Shown here piece after piece: positions 1 through 6,527 of a stretch of 6,554 nucleotides of DNA. The notes under the pieces are model-generated. The model saw only the letters and a program-made list of their open reading frames with translations, ran no database searches and was not told where the DNA came from. The number at the start of each line of letters is the position of its first letter. The first letter of the stretch is position 1. Source of the stretch: an uncultured Blautia sp. GTDB lineage: Bacteria > Bacillota > Clostridia > Lachnospirales > Lachnospiraceae. Location: contig URWL01000117.1 of the NCBI GenBank assembly GCA_900551465.1, forward strand, positions 1 to 6,554, given 5' to 3'. Made by a program: the position numbers and the translations under genes.

Positions 1-1061
1 TCCGGCATAACCCTGAGGTAGGCATTGATATTATAAAGATCGTTTACTCCTAAATTAATGATCACAGCCTTTTTTTCCTGTTTTGGTCTGTTTCGAACCT
101 GAGAATACAACTGTTTAAATGCAGTTTTTCTAAACCATTCCAGTCCCTGGCTTCCTTTGCATATAAAGCTTACATTCGGAGAAACATCTTTTTTAATAAG
201 ACCTGCAATCCCCACTGTTCTGGAATCCCCTACCCAGTATACTCTGTCATATCGGTTCGGCATATACAGACTGGAAGGCTTCCTGTCACTTTCTTTCGGA
301 AAGGTTACCATATAATAAGTTCCTGTTTTTGAAGGAATCCTGTCTCCGGTCATATACTCCGGATCCATAGTTTTTCCCTTTTCTCTTGACCACCCCAGAA
401 CCATATCGCCATTTCTCAGACCTACTGCCGGAAATGCCGGAATCTGCTGTGATGATGTATAAATTCTTCGGTATAATTTTCCATTGGAATATCTCAGTGT
501 TACAGAGGACGTCTTTTCTATTGCTGCATAAAATTTCATATTCCCAGTTACAGCAGCCTTTGTTCCAGGCTTCCTGATATATCTTCCGTTCACTGTACTT
601 GTCCAGCCTATCCCTTTATACGTACTTCCGCATGGCACAGAAGGAAGTGTAACCGACTGCCTTTTATCCATTAGTTTTCTCTTTGAAATATACTCCCGCT
701 TTCCATCATGAGTATAAAACCTGACCTGGTACAGTTTATATCGGTAAAGATAAAATTTAGTATTTTCTTTTACACGGAAACGATCTCCCGGATCATAAAA
801 TTTTTCTTTTTGTCCTGTTTTAAGAACCCAGTAGTACCGATACCCGGAAGCAGAGACTTCCGGAAGATTAATATAAGTATTTTTTTCTGCCTTGCATGCC
901 CATTTTCGAAACCTTTCTGAGGATACTTTTCCTTTTGAATCTGCAAAAACCACTTTATACTTTACAGGAGTAGCCTCTGCCGGTCTGCTTCCAAACAAGA
1001 ACACCGCTGCAAAAACCACTAAGAAAATCAGAATTTTTTTCCTCATTGTCTCAAGTTTCAT
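1..1061 (-). CDS. Secreted InlB-repeat-like / SGNH (GDSL) hydrolase, C-terminus cut by window edge
   Basis: The frame stays open from ATG at 1061 to the left edge, giving 353 complete codons and no stop. Residues 6-30 look like a signal peptide: MRKK, a hydrophobic run (ILIFLVVFAAVFLF), then a likely cleavage after RPAEA at about 30. Three tandem modules follow at about 33-106, 109-181 and 183-254. Each resembles the InlB B-repeat (Listeria-Bacteroides repeat): a first strand like YKVVF or YQVRF, a central LP or FP, a GW or YW, and a closing KFYxY-like strand. From about 272 an SGNH hydrolase domain begins: GDS at 278-280 holds the candidate nucleophile Ser280, a block II-like stretch lies at 301-306, and GVND at 338-341 is block III with Asn340. 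The Asp/His block V lies beyond the edge. Such enzymes act as esterases or O-acyl hydrolases; the substrate is unknown, but a surface glycan is a reasonable guess. It is the last visible gene of the leftward operon. An alternative start at Met6 lacks a comparable ribosome binding site. Confidence 0.85.
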   Translation of the reverse strand, partial: MKLETMRKKILIFLVVFAAVFLFGSRPAEATPVKYKVVFADSKGKVSSERFRKWACKAEKNTYINLPEVSASGYRYYWVLKTGQKEKFYDPGDRFRVKENTKFYLYRYKLYQVRFYTHDGKREYISKRKLMDKRQSVTLPSVPCGSTYKGIGWTSTVNGRYIRKPGTKAAVTGNMKFYAAIEKTSSVTLRYSNGKLYRRIYTSSQQIPAFPAVGLRNGDMVLGWSREKGKTMDPEYMTGDRIPSKTGTYYMVTFPKESDRKPSSLYMPNRYDRVYWVGDSRTVGIAGLIKKDVSPNVSFICKGSQGLEWFRKTAFKQLYSQVRNRPKQEKKAVIINLGVNDLYNINAYLRVMP

Positions 1062-1062
1062 A

Positions 1063-3510
1063 TTATCCCTCTTTCTTTTTCTCTTTCCCGATCAGAGATT
1101 TCAACAACTTTACAATTAATCTGGGTACAAACATAATAGCTTTTCCTATCCGGAAGGTCACAGTCCTTTTTACAGCTTTATTTTTTTCTTTTAATTTTTT
1201 ATTTGTACGGCGAAGAGACTGTATCCTTTTTTCCAGATTTTCTATTTTTGCATCTTTTCCTATTTTTGCATATAAGGTCATATATTTCAGCAGTACAGTT
1301 TCTACTTCATCCGGATTCCGGTTTTGATTTTCCTCTCCTTCTGAAGATATTTCTGTAAAAAAGCTGTCCCACTGCTCTCCAAGATCTGTTTTTTCCAGGT
1401 CCTGCACCTGTTCCCGGCCCTTCAGACCAATCTCTTCTCCCAATTTCGGATCTTCAAGAAGTTTTATTACCTCCTTTGCAAGAAGATCAGGACGCTTCTG
1501 CGGTACAGAGATGATTCCTCTTCCGTCTCTTGTCAAGGTAAGCCACGGAAGATCGTAAGTCACTACAGGAACTCCATGCGCCATCGCCTCGCAGAACACC
1601 ATGGAAAAACCTTCATATTCGGATGTTCCCACAAATACAGATGCAGTGCTGTAATATTTTTCTACTTTTGAGGTAAATCCGGTTAAAATAAGATTATCCT
1701 GTATTCCCAGCTGTTCGATCAGATCCTCCAGTTCTTTACTGACATTTTCATTTCCCTGACCGATCATATATAATCTGGCATCCGGTATTTTTTTTACTAC
1801 ATGGGCCATCATATATGCCGCATCAAAAGGCTGCTTCTCCGGCGAAATCCTGCCAGCCCATACAATTGTATTGTCTTTTCTTTCTGTGATCACAGTAGAA
1901 TCCACAGTAAAAGAAATCGGATTAGAGATGCATTTTGAATAATCGGTAAAGCAGCTGACCAGTCTCTGATCTGCCTCTGATAAGGTTACAACTCCATTAC
2001 TGATACGATAATCATAGATCAGCTCAGCAAATTTGTCTCCCATAAAACGGTAAGGAGCACAGGTAAAACTGTGACAGTGTATTACAAAAGCCGGATGCGA
2101 CGGCTGCCCTTTTACACTGAGTATATCCCATAAAATACAGGGGTCCACCCACATTCCTGTTACAACAATATCTATTCCATGCTCCCGGATCACTCGTTCC
2201 CATGCCTGATATCGTCTGGAATACAATCCTTCTGTTAATTTTGTAACAGCAGGAATACAGTCTCTTTTTACACGAGGATCCAAAGAATACTCCTTGATTG
2301 AATTCTTTTCCTCCTCCTCGTCTGTAATCAAGATTACCTTGTACAACGGATTTCCTGCTTCATCCACCATTTCTGCCCAAATATTGCACAGCTCAGCCGC
2401 AACCCTCTGGGCACCCCCATTTTTGATCGAACGGTAATACATTGCCACTGTTCTCGGATAACCTGAAATATGTTTCTTATGTGTAAACAGCTCCACCTGT
2501 GCAAGCTTCTCTGCAACACCAGCAGCTTTCTCCCAGTTCTGTTCTGCAAGCTTACTGATCACTTTATCCATTCCCCAGACATCAATGAGATGCTGAAATG
2601 CTTCCGACAGATTTTCTATCTGAAGATTTCTGGCCCAGCGTCCTGTACAATCCCCAAGAAAATGATCAGCAATGGTATCAAGAACCGACTGATATTTTTC
2701 CAGTTCTCCCTGCTGCTGTGCAAACTCCACCAATGCTTCCCATACTTTTTTTTCTGTGAGAAGAACATCAAATTTGGCAGTTGATATATAATTGCTGCCG
2801 GTAACTCCAAGTCCAAATTTATACCGGTACAACTGGTCTTCAATCCCTCTGTAGCTTCTGGAATTGTATGCAATCAGAAAAAAAGCATACAGATCCTGTG
2901 CTTTAGGAAAAGATCCGTCCTTTACCTGCTGAAATGCCCTGCGGCATATGTCTCCCTTGTAAATCTTATTCCAAAGACTGTACCCAAAAAACTTATCTGT
3001 CCAGCAGGCCCCAACAAGATTTTCTTCATTGATCTCACCTTCCATATAAGGTTCCAGCAGTTTCTGGTTCATTTCGATACGTTCTTTAGGCACTCCTGCA
3101 CAATTGATAATCTCTGTGCCAAACTGAACCATATCTGTACGATATTTTTCTATTGCCCTGTAAGCTATTTCACAGGCCTGAGGATGCAGTTCGTCATCTC
3201 CGTCAACAAACATGATATATCTTCCACGGGATGCTGCCACTCCATCTTTTCTTGCCTGAGAAGTGCTTAAATTTTCACTGTGATATATGGGAATGACCCT
3301 GGAATCCCTTGCTGCATAATCCTTCAGTATTTTTGCAGAAGAATCCCTGGAACAGTCATCTACACAGATGATTTCAATATTATTTAATGTCTGTCCGCAG
3401 ATACTGTCCAAACAATTTGGCAGATATTTTGCCACATTACATACAGGAACAATTACGGAAATCAGAACCTCTCCATTATTTGAAGATCCTGTACTCCATT
3501 TAAACTTCAT
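1063..3510 (-). CDS. Two-domain glycosyltransferase (GT2 + GT4)
   Basis: This is an 815-aa protein with two complete transferase domains. Residues 16-240 are a GT-A fold GT2 domain: ISVIVP near the start, VDD at 50-52 for nucleotide-sugar binding, DGDD at 103-106 as the DxD-type metal site, WNK at 180-182, and QD at 205-206 where ED is usual, so Asp206 is the likely base. Residues 245-345 are a helical linker. Residues 355-720 are a GT-B fold GT4 domain: GGAQR at 365-369, HCHS at 478-481, a WAGRISPEKQ segment at 551-560, IGQG at 583-586, and an E-x7-E motif (Glu633, Glu641) in the C-terminal nucleotide-sugar half. A charged coiled coil at about 745-782 leads to TFRIG (785-789) and VPR (795-797), then a basic end. 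The architecture implies two successive sugar transfers by one cytoplasmic, probably membrane-associated enzyme; donors and acceptor are unknown. The frame extends upstream to a TTG at 3540, but a GGAGG sits between it and the ATG at 3510, so the ATG is preferred. Confidence 0.9.
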   Translation of the reverse strand: MKFKWSTGSSNNGEVLISVIVPVCNVAKYLPNCLDSICGQTLNNIEIICVDDCSRDSSAKILKDYAARDSRVIPIYHSENLSTSQARKDGVAASRGRYIMFVDGDDELHPQACEIAYRAIEKYRTDMVQFGTEIINCAGVPKERIEMNQKLLEPYMEGEINEENLVGACWTDKFFGYSLWNKIYKGDICRRAFQQVKDGSFPKAQDLYAFFLIAYNSRSYRGIEDQLYRYKFGLGVTGSNYISTAKFDVLLTEKKVWEALVEFAQQQGELEKYQSVLDTIADHFLGDCTGRWARNLQIENLSEAFQHLIDVWGMDKVISKLAEQNWEKAAGVAEKLAQVELFTHKKHISGYPRTVAMYYRSIKNGGAQRVAAELCNIWAEMVDEAGNPLYKVILITDEEEEKNSIKEYSLDPRVKRDCIPAVTKLTEGLYSRRYQAWERVIREHGIDIVVTGMWVDPCILWDILSVKGQPSHPAFVIHCHSFTCAPYRFMGDKFAELIYDYRISNGVVTLSEADQRLVSCFTDYSKCISNPISFTVDSTVITERKDNTIVWAGRISPEKQPFDAAYMMAHVVKKIPDARLYMIGQGNENVSKELEDLIEQLGIQDNLILTGFTSKVEKYYSTASVFVGTSEYEGFSMVFCEAMAHGVPVVTYDLPWLTLTRDGRGIISVPQKRPDLLAKEVIKLLEDPKLGEEIGLKGREQVQDLEKTDLGEQWDSFFTEISSEGEENQNRNPDEVETVLLKYMTLYAKIGKDAKIENLEKRIQSLRRTNKKLKEKNKAVKRTVTFRIGKAIMFVPRLIVKLLKSLIGKEKKKEG
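1067..1071 (-). promoter_or_regulatory. RBS of the SGNH gene, inside the upstream gene's last codons
   Basis: GAGGG lies 5 nt before the ATG at 1061 and is formed by the last codons of the preceding transferase. The junction reads TAATATG, with the stop at 1065-1063 and the start at 1061, leaving one base between. This decides the start over the internal ATG at 1046 and suggests translational coupling. Confidence 0.7.
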
Positions 3511-3520
3511 TTTTTTCTTT

Positions 3521-3525
3521 CCTCC
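3521..3525 (-). promoter_or_regulatory. RBS that sets the start of the GT2-GT4 gene
   Basis: GGAGG lies 10 nt before the ATG at 3510. The spacing is slightly long but the match is strong. It falls inside the extension that a TTG start at 3540 would create, which argues against the TTG. The gap to the upstream stop is then 30 nt with no hairpin, consistent with one transcript. Confidence 0.7.
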
Positions 3526-3540
3526 ATACACTTGTCTCAA

Positions 3541-4686
3541 TCAATGTTTTATCATCTTCTTTAATTTCCTGGGAACAGCCAGAACAGACTGACCAAGCTT
3601 AAACGTAGTACTTTCTTTTATACCTTTCAGTTCCTGTTCTGCTTTTTTTGCCCTTTTCAGCCAATAGGATCTTTCTTCTTTTAATCCCATGACCTCACGG
3701 AACATATATTCTTTTACGTCATATCGGCATATATCACAATATATTTCATATTTCTTTTCATTATAAGAATAGCATTGTTCTTTTCGGAAATCTTCCAGCC
3801 CAAATTCCTCAAAAACTTCCTCCCGAAGTTTTTCATATACTTCTGAAAATGCCTGTGCCGATTTCAACGAACAAAGATTATAGATACTTACTCCAAGCAC
3901 CAGATTCTTAAAGCTGTTTTGAGTTTCCTTATACAGATCCCTCCTTATCAGCTCCTCCTTTAATTCTTTCAGCGCCTCATACCAATTCCATGGAGATCTT
4001 GCATTATTTGCCTGAAGACTCTCTCCTGACTGCCTGTAATTTACAAACACCTGGCGGACTGCTGTAATACGTTTTGCCAAAACCATTGCAAGAAAAACAA
4101 AATATACATCATTACTTCTGGGAAGATCCATAAAGCGGATCTGTTCCGTGTCAATCAGGCTTTTTTTAAACATTTTGCTCCAGGGACAGCCTGATGTCAC
4201 ATTAAAGATATAGGGAAAACTTTTCCCCTCAAAGGGCAGTGTTTCCGGAAGATAATCTTTTTGGAGAATATAATCAATATCCTTATATTTTTTTGTTTTT
4301 TCATTATATAATCGTGCATCAAACAGACAGATATCAGCCTGATCTTCTCTCATCTTTTCAAGAACCCGGCCAATCATTTCTTTTTCAAAAAAATCATCTG
4401 CATCCAAAAAAAGGCAGTACTGCCCCTTTGCCTCTTCCAGTCCGATATTCCGCATCACTCCGGCACGTCCACAATGTTCCTTCTCGATCAGGCAGATCCT
4501 GTCATCCTCAGCCTGTATCCTTTTTATTATTTCTATTGTATCGTCTGAAGATCCATCATCCACACATATGACCTCAAACTCGCAAAAAGTCTGCTCTAAA
4601 AGACTGCGCAGACACTGTTCCACATATTTCTCCACATTAAACGTAGGAATGATCACAGAAACAACTGTATTATGGTTCTCACACAT
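3541..4686 (-). CDS. GT2 family glycosyltransferase with coiled-coil tail
   Basis: This 381-aa protein opens with a GT-A GT2 domain: VSVIIPTFN at 9-17, VDDG at 42-45 for nucleotide-sugar binding, and LDADD at 94-98 as the metal-binding DxD region. CPWSKMFKK at 167-175 matches the family's usual WxK-type segment, and ND at 192-193 stands where ED is normal, so Asp193 is the likely base. Residues 230-330 are mainly helical and match no family I recognise. A charged helix at about 334-358 is a probable coiled coil, followed by TFKLG (361-365), VPR (371-373) and a basic amphipathic end. No signal peptide or transmembrane segment is visible, so it should work in the cytoplasm, perhaps at the membrane. 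It is the first gene of the leftward operon and lies just downstream of a good promoter. The frame extends to a TTG at 4698, but that codon overlaps the GGAGG serving the ATG at 4686, so the ATG is chosen. Its sugar specificity cannot be read from the sequence. Confidence 0.9.
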   Translation of the reverse strand: MCENHNTVVSVIIPTFNVEKYVEQCLRSLLEQTFCEFEVICVDDGSSDDTIEIIKRIQAEDDRICLIEKEHCGRAGVMRNIGLEEAKGQYCLFLDADDFFEKEMIGRVLEKMREDQADICLFDARLYNEKTKKYKDIDYILQKDYLPETLPFEGKSFPYIFNVTSGCPWSKMFKKSLIDTEQIRFMDLPRSNDVYFVFLAMVLAKRITAVRQVFVNYRQSGESLQANNARSPWNWYEALKELKEELIRRDLYKETQNSFKNLVLGVSIYNLCSLKSAQAFSEVYEKLREEVFEEFGLEDFRKEQCYSYNEKKYEIYCDICRYDVKEYMFREVMGLKEERSYWLKRAKKAEQELKGIKESTTFKLGQSVLAVPRKLKKMIKH

Positions 4687-4691
4687 GATTT

Positions 4692-4696
4692 CCTCC
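4692..4696 (-). promoter_or_regulatory. RBS that sets the start of the first leftward GT2 gene
   Basis: GGAGG lies 5 nt before the ATG at 4686. It overlaps the TTG at 4698-4696, which therefore cannot be the normal start. Confidence 0.75.
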
Positions 4697-4734
4697 AATC
4701 TGATCCTGTCCTGTCCATTTCATTTTCAATCCGT

Positions 4735-4763
4735 ATTGTATCATAGAATAAAATCATTGGCAA
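4735..4763 (-). promoter_or_regulatory. SigA-type promoter of the leftward operon
   Basis: Read on the minus strand, TTGCCA (4763-4758) is followed after 17 bp by TACAAT (4740-4735), with TGA immediately upstream as an extended -10. Transcription should start near 4728, leaving a leader of about 42 nt before the ATG at 4686. No other promoter-like site is seen further down the operon, so this one probably serves all three leftward genes. Confidence 0.65.
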
Positions 4764-4823
4764 TTCATACTCTTCGCTATATTACAATTTTGTTTCATTT
4801 ATCTCTTTCCATCCGGAAAACTG

Positions 4824-4852
4824 TTTACAAAGGATTAATTTTCTGTTATAAG
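4824..4852 (+). promoter_or_regulatory. SigA-type promoter of the rightward GT2 gene
   Basis: TTTACA (4824-4829) and TATAAG (4847-4852) are separated by 17 bp, with TGT at 4844-4846 as an extended -10. Transcription should start near 4859, giving a leader of about 64 nt. The -35 element is 60 bp from the -35 of the divergent leftward promoter, so the two could share regulators. No clear operator is visible between them. Confidence 0.65.
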
Positions 4853-4865
4853 CGCGTAATTATTA

Positions 4866-4889
4866 TACCATTGCAGTCTACTTATGGTA
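4866..4889 (+). other. Small inverted repeat in the leader of the rightward GT2 gene
   Basis: TACCAT (4866-4871) and ATGGTA (4884-4889) form a 6-bp perfect stem with a 12-nt loop, just after the predicted transcription start. It could fold in the leader RNA but is weak and may be chance. It ends 19 nt before the AAAGGAG and does not block it. Confidence 0.25.
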
Positions 4890-4910
4890 GGATTAAGTTA
4901 TATCTGGGAA

Positions 4911-4915
4911 AGGAG
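4911..4915 (+). promoter_or_regulatory. RBS that sets the start of the rightward GT2 gene
   Basis: AGGAG, within AAAGGAG at 4909-4915, lies 7 nt before the ATG at 4923. The upstream in-frame ATG at 4884 has no ribosome binding site and would add 13 residues outside the GT2 fold. Confidence 0.8.
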
Positions 4916-4922
4916 AATATCC

Positions 4923-6443
4923 ATGACTGATTATCGATTCAAATTTTCTATCATATCTGCTGTATATAACGCAGAAAACTATCTGGAAGATGCTATTCAG
5001 AGTATTCTTGTACAGGATATCGGCTTTCAGGACTCTGTCGAACTGATCCTGGTAGATGATGGTTCTCCTGATTCTTCTGGTTCCATATGTGATTTCTGGC
5101 AAAAAAAATATCCTGATAACATCAAGGTGATCCACAAGGAAAATGGCGGTGTATCCTCTGCCCGAAACGCAGGAATTGCTGTAGCAGAAGGCAGATATAT
5201 CAATTTTATGGACTCTGATGATAAGTTATCCCCAGACACCTTATCTTCCGTGTATCAATATTTCATCACTATAGATGACAGGGCAGATCTTGTATCTATT
5301 CCTATTTACTTTTTTGAAAAAAAAGAACAGCCGCATCGGTTAAATTATAAATTTGCATCCAACAAGAACCTTCTTGTGGATCTGAACCAAAAATATTCCT
5401 TTGTACAATTATCTGCTGCTTCCGCTTTTTTTAAAAGAGAAGTCTTAACTCCAGATTTTTTCAGCACCACTCTGCGGTATGCGGAGGATGCAAGAGCCAT
5501 TATGGGACTTTTTCTCAAAAACCCCATATATGGCATTGTTCCTCAGGCTCGTTATGACTATCGATGCCGGGAAAGTATGAATTCTGCCCTAAACGGTTCC
5601 AAACTACATAAAGAATGGTATCTGGACTGTCTGCAGGAATATGTCCTCTGGTCTGCACAACAAGCCCTTGCTCTGTATGGCTCTGTGCCAAAATTTGTTC
5701 AGTTCCACATGATGTATGATCTGCAGAGCCGATTCCGTATGGAAGAATTCCCGGAACATGTCCTGACTCCCTCAGAAAAAGAAAAATTTATGGTTCTCCT
5801 AAAGGAATGCCTGTCTTATATCAGTGATCCGATCATCCTGGAGCAAAAAAATCTTTCCAAGGAGCAAAAGGATTTGGTCATCCGTACAAAATACGGTGCT
5901 GATTCCGGAATTCTTGAATATAAGAATGAAGATTACCGTTACCGATATGGAGAAACCACCACAGCTTCCATGTCCTCTTATGTGGTAAAGCTTCAGCAGC
6001 TGATTCCTCAGGATAATGGTCTTCTGCTTTATGGTTCCGCAAAAACAGGGGTACATTTTCCAAAACCAGAGCATTTTTTTGTTCGTTTAACTGCAAAAAA
6101 ACAGGCAATAACTCTCCCATGCAGTTTCCAACAGAATGCTGATCGTGTATTCCGATATCACGGCAGTACCCTGGCTTGTTTTTACGATTTTCAGGTATTG
6201 ATTCCTTATGATATTCTGAAAAGGAACTCTTCATTGGAGATTTGTATGACCTGTAATTCCCATACAGTTAAATTCCGTAATCTTACTGCTGAGCCCTCTT
6301 TTCCTGTTCCTCCAAAGGCACAGAAAAAAACCTGGGATTGCCATTCTTTGTTTTTTTCCAGAACCAGGGAAGAAATTTTGGTAGAATCAGGGCATCTGTT
6401 AAAGCGCTGTATTACTTCCTTTAAATCCCATTTTAACAAATAA
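4923..6443 (+). CDS. GT2 family glycosyltransferase with unassigned C-terminal region
   Basis: The product is 506 aa. Residues 6-230 form a GT-A GT2 domain: FSIISAVYN at 8-16, VDDG at 44-47 for nucleotide-sugar binding, NGGVSSARN at 74-82, MDSDD at 96-100 as the metal-binding DxD site, and ED at 188-189 with Asp189 the likely base. All catalytic positions expected of an active enzyme are present. Residues 235-335 look helical. Residues about 350-470 alternate short hydrophobic strands (GLLLYG, HFFVRLT, FQVLIPYD, SLEICMTC), suggesting a beta-sandwich or accessory carbohydrate-binding or oligomerisation domain; I do not recognise a named family. It lacks the coiled coil and TFxxG/VPR tail of the two leftward transferases. 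There is no signal peptide or transmembrane helix, so a cytoplasmic role in polysaccharide or wall teichoic acid-type glycan assembly is likely. It is transcribed from its own promoter, divergent from the other transferases. Donor and acceptor are unknown. Confidence 0.88.
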   Translation: MTDYRFKFSIISAVYNAENYLEDAIQSILVQDIGFQDSVELILVDDGSPDSSGSICDFWQKKYPDNIKVIHKENGGVSSARNAGIAVAEGRYINFMDSDDKLSPDTLSSVYQYFITIDDRADLVSIPIYFFEKKEQPHRLNYKFASNKNLLVDLNQKYSFVQLSAASAFFKREVLTPDFFSTTLRYAEDARAIMGLFLKNPIYGIVPQARYDYRCRESMNSALNGSKLHKEWYLDCLQEYVLWSAQQALALYGSVPKFVQFHMMYDLQSRFRMEEFPEHVLTPSEKEKFMVLLKECLSYISDPIILEQKNLSKEQKDLVIRTKYGADSGILEYKNEDYRYRYGETTTASMSSYVVKLQQLIPQDNGLLLYGSAKTGVHFPKPEHFFVRLTAKKQAITLPCSFQQNADRVFRYHGSTLACFYDFQVLIPYDILKRNSSLEICMTCNSHTVKFRNLTAEPSFPVPPKAQKKTWDCHSLFFSRTREEILVESGHLLKRCITSFKSHFNK

Positions 6444-6469
6444 CAAATCCCCGGTTCTTTCAAAATGAT

Positions 6470-6527
6470 ATGCTCCCTTCTAGGTAGACAGTTAAAATGA
6501 TAAAACTGTTTATCAAGGAGGGAGCAT
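6470..6527 (+). terminator. Large RNA hairpin after the GT2 gene; terminator-like and covering the next gene's RBS
   Basis: Bases 6470-6493 pair with 6527-6504 across a 10-nt loop (6494-6503): 23 pairs of 24, of which 20 are Watson-Crick, 3 are G-U, and one is an A-A mismatch at 6482/6515. It starts 27 nt after the stop of the rightward transferase and is followed by TTTTCT, so it may act as a weak intrinsic terminator. The 3' arm contains AAGGAGG (6515-6521), the ribosome binding site of the ATG at 6533, so folding would hide it. Whether its main job is termination, translational control or an insertion-sequence end is open. Confidence 0.6.

Noticed and set aside
386..1327. Several short rightward reading frames across 386-1327
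   Set aside because: They lie antisense to the SGNH gene and the end of the GT2-GT4 gene, encode low-complexity Phe/Ser-rich peptides and lack convincing ribosome binding sites. They are shadows of the real genes.
4756..4764. ATTG-G-CAAT inverted repeat over the leftward -35 element as an operator
   Set aside because: The arms are only 4 bp and do not extend, which is expected by chance in AT-rich DNA.
4687..4922. Invertible promoter segment between the divergent genes
   Set aside because: I compared the two flanks for inverted repeats and found no matching arms of useful length, and no recombinase gene is in view.
4568..4930. Rightward reading frame of 120 codons spanning the divergent gap
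   Set aside because: It runs antisense through the start of the leftward GT2 gene and across both promoters, has no family resemblance, and ends just inside the rightward transferase in another frame.
5101..5324. Two A8 runs inside the rightward transferase (5101-5108 and 5317-5324) as possible phase-variation sites
   Set aside because: Runs of 7 A or T occur throughout the other genes of this AT-rich window, both runs encode ordinary Lys codons in an intact frame, and 8 bases is short for phase variation. Read-level length variation would be needed to revive the idea.
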